37,234 nt of DNA from positions 1-37,234 of the IMG/VR virus record IMGVR_UViG_3300046804_004139; one strand, 5' to 3'. A program made the translations under genes and the position numbers. Below are positions 8,566 to 17,600 of the stretch, one piece after another (within the stretch, counting starts at the first letter, position 1; each line of letters opens with the position of its first letter). The notes beneath the pieces are model-generated. The model searched no databases, was not told the DNA's origin, and was given only the letters and a program-made list of their open reading frames with translations. This stretch comes from a virus.

Positions 8566-10173
8566 ATGCTAAGATCTAATAACATTAAACTAACAGGTAG
8601 ATTGATCGTCGATAAGTTTGACGAGAAGATGAACCTTATTGAGAAAAAGGAAATCCCAAACTTAGTAGTAACTGCGGGTAAAGAATGGATAGCTGCACGT
8701 TTAAATACTGCGGGAGGCCAAACTACAGCGCAATTAAAACGAAGCGGACAACTTGACATTGGTTATCGTTACAGAGTATGTTCAATTGGAACTACTGACT
8801 GGAATACAATGGGTGGTACTGTAGCTGCTACAGGAACTGGTTCAACTCCTACATTATCTACTGTATCTATTACAGGTACAGCTGGTCAATTTCAATGTGC
8901 ATCATTCTCTACTTTAAAAGTAGGTATGTCTGTTAAGATCACTGGAACATTTAGTGCAGGTTCTATTTCAGGTTATGCAACAGGAACAACATATTATATC
9001 ATAGCTACAAACGGTAGCACAACATTTACATTGTCAACATCAGCTGGAGGCTCAGCGGTATCAACTACAGCATCAGGTGGTACTATTACTGGTGTTACAT
9101 TTACAATGTCAAACACACTAACAATTTCAGGTTCAACTACGGGTTCTTTTGCTGTTGGTCAAGTTATCTATGGAACAAACGTAGTTACTGGTTCTAAGAT
9201 CTCTCAATTAGCATCAGGTACTGGTACTACAGGAACTTATGTATTAGATACACCAGCTTCTGGTTCAGTGTCAGGTACAATAACTGGTGGTGAAGTATAT
9301 GATATTGGTCGTATCTTCACAGCAGCAACAACTGGTCTTAAGGTAGATGCATCATCAACAACTTCAAGTGGTTCAACAGGAAGTACATCATTAACAGTTG
9401 GTGGTACGATCTCTGGTACATTTGCAATAGGTCAAACAGTTTTTGGTACAGGTATTCCAGATAATGCTATCATAACTTCACAATCTTCAGGCACATCAGG
9501 TGGTGCGGGTGTTTATGTATTAAGCTTACCATTAACTGGTGCGGCTTCTGGGGGTGTAACAACACAATATGACCCAGGTATCGCTATTCTATCAGCTTCG
9601 ATGGGTTTCATGGCTATTGGTGATGGTACTGATGCTACGGCTGTAGGTCAAACATCATTAGTAAAAGAAACTGCACGCGTATCTATTTCAACTGGTACAG
9701 CATCAGGTTTAGATGGTATCTTTACTGCGATCTTCCCAGCAGGTACACCATCAGCTGCTACAAATAACATCTATGAAGCTGGTATCTTTAATCAACCTGG
9801 TTCTAAAGTTAAGACATTTGATGCATCAGCTGATGTAAACGGTACTACACATGCTATTAATATTACTTCTCATGGATTCTCCACTGGTGATAAAGTAACT
9901 TATCAAACTGGCGGTGGTACAGCATTATCAACTGGTACTGGTACTTTAACTAATGGTGGTACATATTATGTTATTAAAGCTGATGCAGATAACTTTAAGT
10001 TGGCATTAACTGCAACAGATGCAACTGCTGGAACTGCCATAAATATAAGTACAGGTACTGGTAGTAACCAAAAAATCATCTACGGTACTATGCTTGCTAG
10101 AACGACTTTCCCAGTTATTACAAAGTCATCATCTGAAACAGTTGCTATTACTTGGATCATTACAGTAGGATAA
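8566..10173 (+). CDS. Virion structural protein with VPNLVV/EAGIFN core and inserted modules, 535 aa
   Basis: The core consists of an N-terminal piece ('IKLTGRLIVDKF' to 'IPNLVVTAGKEWIAARL', residues ~7-46), a middle 'MGFMAIGDGTDATAVGQTSL' (~346-365), 'NIYEAGIFN' (~400) and a C-terminal 'TMLARTTFPVITKSSSET' with a final ITWIITV strand. The gene at 33917 is a paralogue with the same four blocks. In this copy residues ~60-335 are a nested set of modules A, B and D, and residues ~424-505 are a module C between 'EAGIFN' and 'MLARTTF'. I recognise the core from marine phage virion genes but know no specific role. AAGGAG at 8555-8560 is a strong Shine-Dalgarno overlapping the previous stop. Position between the gp7-like gene and gp8 suggests a baseplate or fibre component. 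Confidence 0.7.
   Translation: MLRSNNIKLTGRLIVDKFDEKMNLIEKKEIPNLVVTAGKEWIAARLNTAGGQTTAQLKRSGQLDIGYRYRVCSIGTTDWNTMGGTVAATGTGSTPTLSTVSITGTAGQFQCASFSTLKVGMSVKITGTFSAGSISGYATGTTYYIIATNGSTTFTLSTSAGGSAVSTTASGGTITGVTFTMSNTLTISGSTTGSFAVGQVIYGTNVVTGSKISQLASGTGTTGTYVLDTPASGSVSGTITGGEVYDIGRIFTAATTGLKVDASSTTSSGSTGSTSLTVGGTISGTFAIGQTVFGTGIPDNAIITSQSSGTSGGAGVYVLSLPLTGAASGGVTTQYDPGIAILSASMGFMAIGDGTDATAVGQTSLVKETARVSISTGTASGLDGIFTAIFPAGTPSAATNNIYEAGIFNQPGSKVKTFDASADVNGTTHAINITSHGFSTGDKVTYQTGGGTALSTGTGTLTNGGTYYVIKADADNFKLALTATDATAGTAINISTGTGSNQKIIYGTMLARTTFPVITKSSSETVAITWIITVG
8743..9340 (+). repeat. Module A split by modules B and D
   Basis: The first half of A ('YRYRVCSIGTTDWNTMGGT', 8761-8820) is followed by module B (about 8851-9108, 'TLSTVSITGTAGQFQC' to 'TYYIIATNGSTTFTLS') and module D (about 9118-9290, 'GSFAVGQVIYGTNVVTGSKI'). 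Then comes 'GEVYDIGRIFTAATTG' (about 9290-9340), which resembles the missing second half of A. Confidence 0.5.
9391..9560 (+). repeat. Module D copy
   Basis: Encodes 'TISGTFAIGQTVFGTGIPDN' and 'GGAGVYVLSLPLTGAASGGV'. It is close to the D copies at 9118 and 19130. Confidence 0.6.
9835..10085 (+). repeat. Module C copy inserted before the C-terminal strand block
   Basis: Encodes 'SHGFSTGDKVTYQTGGGTAL' and 'TYYVIKADADNFKLALTATD'. The paralogue at 33917 has only about 15 residues at this site. Confidence 0.6.
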
Positions 10174-10177
10174 TACC

Positions 10178-13100
10178 ATGTCACTATCGTTTTCCGTATT
10201 TAAACCTAGATTTAAAAAGACTATCGCTGAAGCCGTCTATAATGAGGTGGTTTCCGGTACTTCTATCTACTATCATTGGTTGGGTAAGGAAAACTTGTGG
10301 ACAGACTTCTTATCACCGTTCATTGGCTCATCAGCTGGTGATTATCCAGGTCAACCATCAAATAACTTCCGTTATGACTTGCACGTTAAACGAGATATCT
10401 TAACACTTAAAAAGATTAAACCTTCAGACGTATCATTCGTTGTTAAACGTATTGATTGGGTTCAAGGTAACGTTTATGATATGTATGATGATGCGATCGA
10501 AACCGTAACAGGTTATGGTTATGCTCCTTCATACTCTGGTGCAGTGACACTAGAAGACTCATTATTCTATGTACTAACATCTGAGTATAAAGTTTATAAG
10601 TGTATTTGGAATGCTAATAACTCTCCATCTACTATCATGCCAACTTCTACATCTACAAAAGTAGTTACTACTTCAGATGGTTATAAATGGAAGTTCATGT
10701 ATTCTATTCCAGTATCATTACGAAATCGTTTCTTAACACCTGAATGGATGCCTATCGCTACAGCTCTTAAATCACAATACTACTCTGGTGGTGAGTTAAG
10801 ATCTATAGCTATTCAAAATGGCGGTGGCGGTTATGGTAGAACTACAACAACAGCTGCGATCTCTGGTGATGGATACCAAGAGATTAACCCATATGCTATA
10901 ACTGAAATAGTAGTTGGAACTCCATTATCTGGCACAACAGGTGGAAGCGGATACTTAGTAAAAGCTGGAAGTTTAGTTCCGGGCGACGAGTATGTGATCC
11001 TCACATTTAAAGATTCATTATTTTCAGGTTATATTAGTGATAGAGGTACTTCAGCAGGTACTGTATTAACTGTATCTGATATTAGTACAGGATCATATAA
11101 CGGATTAATAGACGTAAATCAAGAATTAAGTGGAGCTAGTATTACCGCACCAACTTTGACAACAGTTAAGATTACTGGTACTGGTGGCACATTCACATGT
11201 GATGCTACTACTCTTACGGTAGGCCAAAAAGTAGTTATCACTGGAACATTTACTGCAGGCAGTATTACTGGCTACTCAACAGGTAATACATATTACATTA
11301 TTACTACGAATGGTACTACATCATTCACACTATCATCTTCATATGGAGGTAGTGCAGTAACTACAACATCATCATCAGGTTCTGAAACTGGCGCAACATA
11401 TAAAAAGAATATCCTTGTAGTAAATCAAAGAGCAACAGCTGTAGGAACATTAGCGGCAAACAGCGCAATGGTTACATTATCATCAACTGATGGTAAGATT
11501 ATTCCTGGTATGGCTGTTACTGGTCCATCATCAACCACATTATCTAACGTAAGCATCTATAATGCGGCCGGTATATTCCAATGTGATGCTACTACATTAG
11601 CTGTAGGTCAATCAATCACTATCAGTGGAACATTAGCTAGTGGAGCAACTGGTGCTATAAGCGGTTATTCTAACCCTACTACATACTACATTACTTCAAC
11701 TAATGGTACAACTTCATTCACTCTATCAACTTCATTAGGTGGATCTTCAGTTACTACAACTGCAGGTACTGTAACTGGTTTAACATTTACTGTATCATAC
11801 ATTCCTGCTGGTACTCGTGTATTATATACTGACACAGTATCAAACACTGTAACATTAAGTACAACAGCAAGAGGCCCATTAACTGGTGCAGCATTAACAT
11901 TTATTGGTACTAAATCTATATCTAAGACAAATTATTCTGGTGCTACAATGGCTACAGCATCAACTGCATGGTCTTCAGGTGGTACTGCGACATTAAATTC
12001 ATATTATGTAGCAGGCACAACACCGTCAAGACGCTACTATCAATGTACAACTGCAGGAACATTTACAACAACAGCTCCTACTCATACATCTGGTTCAGCT
12101 TCTAACGGTACTGCAACACTAACATTTATTTGTTCTGAAGGCGCATTACCATATACATTAGTAACTAGATCAGCTATGATTGGTACTCCATTAGTTGGTA
12201 TGGAAGTTACGGGTTCTGTTGCTATACCAGCTGGAACAACCGTATTGCAAGTAAATGGTACATCACCAAACTATTACCTAACATTTGCTTCATCACAAAC
12301 TATAAATTCATCAACATGGGTTAATGATACTTATTTAGAATTGAATAATGGGTTTGAAGGAAGAGCGGGAACATACACGGTTGATACTTCTGCATTGACA
12401 GCAAGCGCAGATGTAACAGGTTCTGATAATTATACTACAGATTTTACTACAGTTGGCGCAGGAACAAATGCTGAAGGTGTTGTATTTACGGCTTCTGATG
12501 TAGCCTCCGGAAATGGTACAGTTTATAAAGTAGTTAGAACTACGGTAGCTGAACCATTTGAATCTGCTTCTGATTGGGTATCTAGTGGTACAGTTTCTAA
12601 AGGTCAATACATTAAGAATACGACTGGCGGATTTACTTACTACTATGAAGTTATTTCAGGTACAGCGGTAGGTACAACTCCTCCTACACACACTGGTGTT
12701 GTTGCTGGTAAAGGTCAAACAACATCATATACAGCAGGTGGAGGTAACGTAGAGTTTAAGTATGTCGGTAAGAGAACTGAATTAAATACTGCTATCATGA
12801 CTGCTGACAACGATTCTATAGCTCAAGTAGTTATTTCAGATGTAGGTTTAGGTTATAAAGGAAAACCTGATTTAACTTTCACACCTCCATACACATACAC
12901 ATCATTGTGGAAACCATCTTATGCAGGTGATTCTTTAGGTAACATCATTAAACATGAAGATCGTTATTATAGAGTTATGGGTACAGGCACTACTAATGCT
13001 ACTGATGGTCCATCACACGTAAGCGGAACAGCTGTAAATGGAAGTGTAGTATTCAAATTTTTAGGTCAAGATCCAAAATTAACAGCATCAGTTACTAAAA

Positions 13101-14659
13101 CTGAAGCTGCGATCTCATTGATTATTAGCCCACCAAAAGACAGCGTATTTAAGTTAGTATTAAATTATGGTGGTGACAAATATGTTGAAGCTCCAACTAT
13201 AACGATAGATCCTCCAGGAGGTGGTGGTAGTACTGCTACAGCAACCGCAGTTCTTGGAACTGGTACTTATGCTGGTAAAGTATATACTACTGAAGTCGTC
13301 GAAGTTGGTAATGGTTATACTGAAACTCCAGATGTAAGTATATCAAAACCTCAAGTTACCATTAACAGTCAACTATACACCTCTGGTGGTAATTTAAACT
13401 ATACCACAGACATCATAACATATACATCAGGTGGTGTTGCTAGCATTCATAGATTAGAAACTGGTGATCCAGTCATCTATAGTAATGGTGGTGGTACATC
13501 AATCGGTGGGTTAACTAATGGTAATACATACTATATCATTCGTGTAGATAGTACCAGCTTTAAATTAGCTACAACAAAAGCTAACGCTGTATCTACAACA
13601 GCTATAGATTTATCAACACCGGGTTCATTTAGTACTGGTCATACATTTACCTTATTAGCAACTGAAGAAGCTGCTACAGCAACAGCAGTATTAGGTACTG
13701 GTGGTGAGATCGTTGGTTATACAATTGATGACTATGGCACAGGTTATACTAATGCTACTATCGCTATTAACGATACATCACAATCAAGTACATGGAATGC
13801 AAACAATTCTGGCGGTGCAGTCTTGATCGCAGACTTTGACGTTGGTAACGTAGAGACTCTACAAGCTGACGTAGAGTTGCTTGCTGTGCCAGGTTCTATT
13901 GAAGTAGTTAAGATGGTTAATAAAGGAACAGGTTACTCTGTAGCCACAGTTGAGATTCGTGGTGATGGTACTGGAGCAACAGCTATTGCAACATGTTCAG
14001 GAGGAGAAGTTACACATATTGAGATCGTTACTACTGGTTCAGGTTATACTTGGACTGATATCATCATCTCAGGTAATGCTGGTGCATCTGGTGCAGAAGC
14101 TCGAGCAATTATGTCTCCACAAGATGGTCATGGAGCAAACGCTCTTGAAGAACTAAACGCACACTCATTATCATTCTTCACATCTATCTCTCGTGACGTT
14201 AACCAAGGTATTGAAGTTACCAATGATTATCGTAAGTTAGGTTTAGTAAGAAACATTAAGAAGTTTGGTTCTAACCAACGTTTCTCAGAAGACAACGGTT
14301 CAGGTTGCGTATTGATCGAAGGTACTTTTAATAAATTGAACTTAAGACAAGACATGCTTCTATTAAAAGATGGCTATAAGAAGTATCGTATCGTTGAGTT
14401 TAATGATACTCAGATCTTACTATCAGTTTTCAATAACTTTACTATTGCTCCAGGAGATACGCTTGAGACTGATCCAACCAACTTAGGTACTATTACAGAT
14501 CCAGCACTACAGCCTCCACAGATGACTATTACAGTTAACGCTGTTAAGGAAAGAACGATTGACCAGTTCTCAGGAGACTTCTTGTTCTTCTCGGTAAGAG
14601 AATCCTATGCTCCTACACCGGAACAAATTGTTACTGCAAGAACCACAATAACCATATAA
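10178..14659 (+). CDS. 8: Baseplate wedge protein gp8-like, 1493 aa, with a ~1,100-residue internal expansion
   Basis: T4 gp8 (334 residues) is a wedge protein. Here the N-terminal ~230 residues carry the gp8 pattern: 'ETVTGYGYAPSYSGAVTLED', 'VYKCIWNANNSPSTIMPTST' and 'TSDGYKWKFMYSIP', comparable to T4 'GDGYVWEYLFEIP'. The C-terminal ~170 residues ('RDVNQGIEVTNDYRKLGLVR' onward) end in 'SGDFLFFSVRESY' plus a final beta strand, matching the T4 ending 'SGEMIYMENR'. Between them lie modules A-D, partly nested, and from about residue 880 several 'GxGYTxAPxVxIxGDGTGATA'-type repeats. A Shine-Dalgarno AGGA lies at 10167-10170. The stop overlaps the next late promoter box. The frame is open throughout, so the expansion is not a frameshift artefact. 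Confidence 0.85.
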   Translation: MSLSFSVFKPRFKKTIAEAVYNEVVSGTSIYYHWLGKENLWTDFLSPFIGSSAGDYPGQPSNNFRYDLHVKRDILTLKKIKPSDVSFVVKRIDWVQGNVYDMYDDAIETVTGYGYAPSYSGAVTLEDSLFYVLTSEYKVYKCIWNANNSPSTIMPTSTSTKVVTTSDGYKWKFMYSIPVSLRNRFLTPEWMPIATALKSQYYSGGELRSIAIQNGGGGYGRTTTTAAISGDGYQEINPYAITEIVVGTPLSGTTGGSGYLVKAGSLVPGDEYVILTFKDSLFSGYISDRGTSAGTVLTVSDISTGSYNGLIDVNQELSGASITAPTLTTVKITGTGGTFTCDATTLTVGQKVVITGTFTAGSITGYSTGNTYYIITTNGTTSFTLSSSYGGSAVTTTSSSGSETGATYKKNILVVNQRATAVGTLAANSAMVTLSSTDGKIIPGMAVTGPSSTTLSNVSIYNAAGIFQCDATTLAVGQSITISGTLASGATGAISGYSNPTTYYITSTNGTTSFTLSTSLGGSSVTTTAGTVTGLTFTVSYIPAGTRVLYTDTVSNTVTLSTTARGPLTGAALTFIGTKSISKTNYSGATMATASTAWSSGGTATLNSYYVAGTTPSRRYYQCTTAGTFTTTAPTHTSGSASNGTATLTFICSEGALPYTLVTRSAMIGTPLVGMEVTGSVAIPAGTTVLQVNGTSPNYYLTFASSQTINSSTWVNDTYLELNNGFEGRAGTYTVDTSALTASADVTGSDNYTTDFTTVGAGTNAEGVVFTASDVASGNGTVYKVVRTTVAEPFESASDWVSSGTVSKGQYIKNTTGGFTYYYEVISGTAVGTTPPTHTGVVAGKGQTTSYTAGGGNVEFKYVGKRTELNTAIMTADNDSIAQVVISDVGLGYKGKPDLTFTPPYTYTSLWKPSYAGDSLGNIIKHEDRYYRVMGTGTTNATDGPSHVSGTAVNGSVVFKFLGQDPKLTASVTKTEAAISLIISPPKDSVFKLVLNYGGDKYVEAPTITIDPPGGGGSTATATAVLGTGTYAGKVYTTEVVEVGNGYTETPDVSISKPQVTINSQLYTSGGNLNYTTDIITYTSGGVASIHRLETGDPVIYSNGGGTSIGGLTNGNTYYIIRVDSTSFKLATTKANAVSTTAIDLSTPGSFSTGHTFTLLATEEAATATAVLGTGGEIVGYTIDDYGTGYTNATIAINDTSQSSTWNANNSGGAVLIADFDVGNVETLQADVELLAVPGSIEVVKMVNKGTGYSVATVEIRGDGTGATAIATCSGGEVTHIEIVTTGSGYTWTDIIISGNAGASGAEARAIMSPQDGHGANALEELNAHSLSFFTSISRDVNQGIEVTNDYRKLGLVRNIKKFGSNQRFSEDNGSGCVLIEGTFNKLNLRQDMLLLKDGYKKYRIVEFNDTQILLSVFNNFTIAPGDTLETDPTNLGTITDPALQPPQMTITVNAVKERTIDQFSGDFLFFSVRESYAPTPEQIVTARTTITI
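10940..12540 (+). repeat. Nested module cassette in gp8 (A, B, D types)
   Basis: An A-like opening 'AGSLVPGDEYVIL' (about 10960-11000) is separated from an A-like ending 'YTTDFTTVGAGTNAEGVVFT' to 'GNGTVYKVV' (about 12430-12535). In between are two module B copies (about 11155-11405 and 11540-11800), each apparently inside a D-type module, and a further D-like unit ('LVGMEVTGSVAIPAGTTVLQ', about 12190-12250). Confidence 0.5.
12810..14130 (+). repeat. Series of Gly-Tyr beta repeats in gp8, interrupted by module C
   Basis: Repeated pattern of a short strand, 'GxGYxxxPxVxIxxP' and a Gly/Ala/Thr loop. Examples: 'VVISDVGLGYKGKPDLTF', 'VVEVGNGYTETPDVSI', 'YTIDDYGTGYTNATIAI', 'MVNKGTGYSVATVEIRGDGT' and 'IEIVTTGSGYTWTDIIISG'. 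A module C (about 13440-13660) sits within the series. Similar Gly-Tyr units occur at residue ~210 of this protein and in the gp7-like protein. Confidence 0.6.
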
Positions 14660-14662
14660 ATA
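14655..14662 (+). promoter_or_regulatory. T4-type late promoter box TATAAATA
   Basis: Exact TATAAATA overlapping the gp8 stop codon (14657-14659). It gives a predicted leader of roughly 25 bases ahead of the DUF4815 gene; GGAAG at 14675-14679 can serve as ribosome binding site for the ATG at 14692. Confidence 0.7.
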
Positions 14663-14691
14663 TATAAAATAACTTGGAAGAGTAATCAAAC

Positions 14692-17600
14692 ATGGCACTT
14701 AACTTTAATACCGCTCCTTATTATGATGACTTTGATCAGACTAAAAACTATCATAGGATTCTTTTCCGTCCTGGATATGCTGTTCAAGCTCGCGAGTTAA
14801 CCCAACTACAAACTTCTCTTTCAAACCAAATTAAACAGTTTGGTAATAACATATTTGTAAACGGTACATTAGTTACTGGTGGCCAAAGAACATTTGAAAA
14901 CGATGTTCACTCTATTAAGGTTGACTCATCATATGATGGTACAGCTGTTGCTATTGCAAATTTTGAAGATAAAATCATTACTGGTGCGGATTCAGGCGCT
15001 AAAGCTCGTGTTAAGTTAGCTCTTGGTGAGACAGTTAATGATCCTATCACATTCATTGTTAAAGGTATCTCAGATGGAGATATAACTGTATCAAATCCTA
15101 CAGGACAATTCATTGCTGGTGAACGTGTTTATACTGATGACGCAGTACCATTTAGTGCACAGATAGCTTATAACGCTACAAGCCCAACAAGCTTCTTAAA
15201 CAGCGCTATGATGTTTGCTATTGACTCTGGCGTATTCTATATCAATGGTAACTTCGTATACCTTGAAGCTCAAAAGATTGCTGTTGCAAAATATGACAAC
15301 ACATCGAGCAAAACTATTGGTCTTACAGTTTCTGAAGAGATCCTTACATCTGATACAAATGAAGACTTATTAGACGCTGCACAAGGTACACCAAACTATA
15401 CAGCGCCAGGTGCAAACAGATATGCTATCACATTAACGTTAAGTACAAAAGCTGTTTTAGCAGCCAATGAAATTGTTGCTGGTCAAAAATATGAGATCGT
15501 AACTACTGGTAATACAGACTTTACAGTTATTGGGTCAGAAAATAATGCTATCGGTACTCAGTTTACTGCAACAGCAACTACAACTGGAACTGGTACAGTA
15601 ATCAATGTTATCGATAACTTCATTGAAGTTGCTCGTGTAGTTGATGGTCTTTTAACAGTAAACAAAGACAAGACAATTTACTCAGAGATTGGTAAAGAAC
15701 TTGCTCGTCGTACATATGATGAATCAGGTGACTACGCTGTTCGTAAATGGCCATTACAAGTCTTAGAATCTACTGACATCATTTCAGCTGCAGATTATGC
15801 TGACTTTGGTTTATCGAATGTATTATTATTAACTATTGGTAAAACATATAAAATTGTTTCAATAGGAACTACTGACTTCACTAAAGTTGGTGCACCATAC
15901 AACGAAGTTGGCACAGAATTTACAGCATTAATTTCACCAGCTGGTGGTACTGGCTATGGTACAGAATATTGTTATACAACTGGAACTGGTTCAGTAGTAG
16001 ATGTTGACATCTTCACTGCAGCTCTTGATCCAGGTAAAGGTTACATTAAAGGTTTTGAGTTTGAAACACAACAACAAACACCATTAACTTTAGATAGAGG
16101 TCGTGATACAGTACAAGTAAATCAACAAGATACTGCTGTAGCTTATGGTAACTTTGTTTATGTAACTAGTGTTGCTGGTACAACTCCGTTTGTAACCAAC
16201 TCAACCACCGCAACTGAGTATACTACAGTATACTTACACAGCCTACCAAAAGCTGCCGCAGCTGCAGGTTCTAAGATTGGTACAGCACAAGTTAGATGGA
16301 TGCAATACACAGCAGGAACTGTTGGAACATCAACATGTGTGTATAAGATGTCATTATTCAACATCCAAATGGATGCTGGAAAATACTTTAATGATGTTGA
16401 ATCGATTACATTAAGTGCATCATCTGGTGCATCTGGTGCAAACATCAGTACGTTAAGCAAACAAGGTGGTACTACATATACTTCTATCACTGTATCATCT
16501 ACAGCTTTAGTTGCTGGTCAACGTTACACGATCTATTCAGGTACATCAACATACCCAGGTGCAGCAAGTACAGCAATTGGTACAACATTTGTATGTACAT
16601 CAGCAGGAACTATTGGTTCTGGCTCAGGTGTAGTTATTACAGCATCTGATACCACATTACTATCTGGTGCTGATGCTCCAGGTTTAGTATTTAATTTACC
16701 AAACCAATTTGTAAAATCTGTAACAGACGAAAATGGTGATTCACTATCACAATATCAAACACAAAAGACATTTACTATTACATGGTCTGGCACAACATCT
16801 ACTGCTATTAATACAAGCGGTGGTACAGAACGTTTTGTTGGAACTGCAGGCGCAGCTCAATCAACTACAGTACAAAATACTTACTATCATTTAGTTGATA
16901 ATACATCAGGAGCAGTTATCGATTTATCTAGCCTTGGTGGTTACATAACATTAGGTTCTTTAACTTCTGGATCTGCTCAATCATTAACGATTAATCAAGG
17001 TTCTGGTTCATATACATCAGGAACACTTATCGCTACTACAACTATCAACGGTGCGAGTGCTAGAACTAAGACATTAAAAGTTGCTTCTACAGCAGGAGAA
17101 ACTTGGAGATATAAAGTAATAAACAAAGGTTCTGTAAATACTACAAACGGTGGTAAAGACAGTTTGGATATTGCTGACATCTATGAATTAAAATACGTGT
17201 ATAACGTTGGTGGTACTGGCTATGCAAACGCTGCAGCTATTGAAGCTCAGTTAACACTTAGCTTAACTACTGGTGAGTTTACTTCATGGGGTACAATCAC
17301 AGACTATACAGATGTTACTTCTAACTATGAGTTAGATAATGGTCAAAGAGATGAGTTCTATGATTATGGTAACTTAATCTTACGCGGTGCTGCACCTGAT
17401 GCATCTAATGATTTTATCGTTGCAGTATTTAGATCATTCACTCATTCTGGTTATGGTTTCTGTACAGTTGATTCTTACCCATCAACAGAGATTCCATACA
17501 ATAGAATCCCATCATTTACATCACCTGCTACTGGTAACTACTATGATCTAAAAGATTGCGTAGACTTTAGACCTATTAAAGTATCAGGTTCATTGACATT

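Noticed and set aside
10152-10403. Open frame of 83 codons overlapping the start of gp8
   Set aside because: It is in a different frame across a well-supported gp8 N-terminus and has no ribosome binding site of its own.
10940-12540. Inserted modules considered as inteins or introns
   Set aside because: There are no intein splice motifs (N-terminal Cys/Ser with C-terminal His-Asn), no homing endonuclease, and the inserts keep the reading frame as Thr/Gly-rich beta segments.
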